The notes under the pieces: generated by a model
Databases searched by the model: none
Told to the model about the DNA's origin: nothing
The model's input: only the letters and a program-made list of their open reading frames with translations
Shown: positions 7,742 to 8,354 of the stretch, piece after piece
Position numbering within the stretch: position 1 is the first letter of the stretch
Layout of the letters: every line of letters begins with the position of its first letter
Made by a program: the position numbers and the translations under genes
DNA from: Planctomycetales bacterium
GTDB taxonomy: Bacteria > 4484-113 > JAFGCY01
Assembly (NCBI GenBank): GCA_024645305.1
Contig: JAHEFU010000121.1
Location: 1-8,354 of the forward strand
Length of the DNA: 8,354 nucleotides
Direction of reading: 5' to 3'

Positions 7742-7838
7742 ATTACAAAGAACACGAAGCACACGAAGAATACTGACAATCAAGACTTTGTGCTCTCGGT
7801 GTACTTTGTGGTTAATATCTTTGTGTTCTCATTGTCAG
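7742..7838. repeat. Nonamer-periodic inverted repeat (ACRAAG / CTTTGTG) in convergent intergenic region
   Basis: The left arm is three consecutive 9-base units, ATTACAAAG, AACACGAAG and CACACGAAG (7742-7768), sharing the ending ACRAAG. The right arm carries the reverse-complement type word CTTTGTG at 7786, 7804 and 7819; the first two are 18 bases apart (two units). AGAACACGAAG (7749-7759) pairs with CTTTGTGTTCT (7819-7829) at 10 of 11 bases, and CTGACAAT (7773-7780) pairs exactly with ATTGTCAG (7831-7838), an alternative pairing. It is much AT-richer than the flanking genes. Similar 'CACGAAG/CTTTGTG' elements recur in intergenic regions of many environmental bacterial genomes; their function is not known to me. 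Here it lies between two gene 3' ends, where a structured RNA could act as terminator or mRNA stabiliser. Confidence 0.6.
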
Positions 7839-7856
7839 CTTTACAGCTGCCATCCA

Positions 7857-8354
7857 CTATTCAACCAGCACCGCGTAATGCGCCGTAGCCGTCACGTCAT
7901 CAACATAGGCCACTGCGGGGAAGCCTGCCACATCCGCCAGTGAGACCCAGCCGTCCTCCTCGGTCAGCGGGGTGATGTCCTGCACGGGCAACCAGGCACT
8001 GGCTGTGCCGTCGGTGCTGCGGCGGAACTTCAGCATGCCGTCGTCAACGAACACATAGCACACCCGGTCGCCGACCACCTTCGCTGAATACTCACTGTGG
8101 CTGTCCCCGGCCGTTGCCGACAGCTGCAGCTGGGTGGCGAAGCCGTTGTCCCGCAGGTTGACGAGGCCGTTGCCGGGATAGTCATGCAGCAAGAGCCACT
8201 GCCCGCCCGCCGGCAGATCCAGAACTGCATCGCCGATCTCCAACTGTGTGGCGTTGTATACCGGGAACGGTACATGCCAGACAACACTGCCGGCAGCAAT
8301 GTGCGAGTCCATGAATACCGCCTGCTTGTTCTGGGCATCCCAGTAAACCAGCGC
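7857..8354 (-). CDS. Partial repeat protein, propeller-like C-terminal end
   Basis: The reading frame is open from the right window edge to a TAG at 7857-7859, so only the last 165 residues are present and the true start lies outside. The methionine at 8312 is internal: the upstream codons continue in frame as coding-like sequence (ALVYWDAQNKQAVF). Four related strand-turn-strand units recur about every 45-51 residues: LVYWDAQNKQAVFMDS, QWLLLHDYPGNGLVNLRD, DRVCYVFVDDGMLKFRRS and FPAVAYVDDVTATAHYAVLV. The form 'PAVAY-D-----hYA' is typical of sialidase-like or other beta-propeller repeats in large secreted proteins. The protein is probably extracellular, but the signal sequence would be outside the window. 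Function unknown. Confidence 0.72.
   Translation of the reverse strand, partial: ALVYWDAQNKQAVFMDSHIAAGSVVWHVPFPVYNATQLEIGDAVLDLPAGGQWLLLHDYPGNGLVNLRDNGFATQLQLSATAGDSHSEYSAKVVGDRVCYVFVDDGMLKFRRSTDGTASAWLPVQDITPLTEEDGWVSLADVAGFPAVAYVDDVTATAHYAVLVE

Overview
This is a GC-rich, gene-dense bacterial chromosome segment. Codon third positions are mostly G or C, there is no gap above about 150 bases, and no RNA gene, transposase, phage gene or CRISPR array is visible. Secreted proteins, a probable lipoprotein and a tail-anchored TPR protein suggest a Gram-negative-type cell envelope. The mix of recognisable housekeeping enzymes, unassignable envelope proteins, a propeller-like repeat protein and a 9-base-unit 'ACGAAG/CTTTGTG' repeat fits an environmental lineage such as the Planctomycetota or a neighbouring phylum. 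That placement is an impression, not a proof.

Layout. (1) 81-2321, plus strand: an aspartate ammonia-lyase with an intact active site and an unusual lysine/alanine tail, followed 12 bases later by a small acidic putative lipoprotein. (2) 2336-6182, minus strand: four tightly packed genes transcribed leftwards, in the order TPR/tail-anchor protein, secreted protein with an acidic proline-rich linker, ROK-family sugar kinase, and PncC-type NMN deamidase. The junctions are stop-then-ATG with no gap, a 4-base ATGA overlap and a second ATGA overlap, so this is very probably one translationally coupled operon. (3) 6183-6291: a divergent promoter region with a nearly symmetric -10-like word. (4) 6292-7703, plus strand: a four-helix membrane protein and a secreted protein, both unrecognised. 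(5) 7704-7856: a convergent intergenic region holding an AT-richer inverted, 9-base-periodic repeat. (6) 7857-8354, minus strand: the C-terminal end of a protein with about 48-residue repeats resembling propeller blades, open at the right edge of the window.

Working together. Aspartase deaminates aspartate to fumarate plus ammonia. PncC feeds the pyridine-nucleotide salvage cycle, and the ROK protein should phosphorylate a sugar or amino sugar. The two unknown proteins at the head of the minus operon (cytoplasmic TPR anchored to the membrane, and exported) may work at the same envelope site, but no shared pathway with the two enzymes can be shown from sequence. I found no convincing defence, secretion or biosynthetic system. 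The most unusual items are the aspartase tail, the ROK kinase that has lost all three zinc cysteines, the symmetric divergent promoter with a possibly leaderless operon mRNA, and the nonamer inverted repeat.
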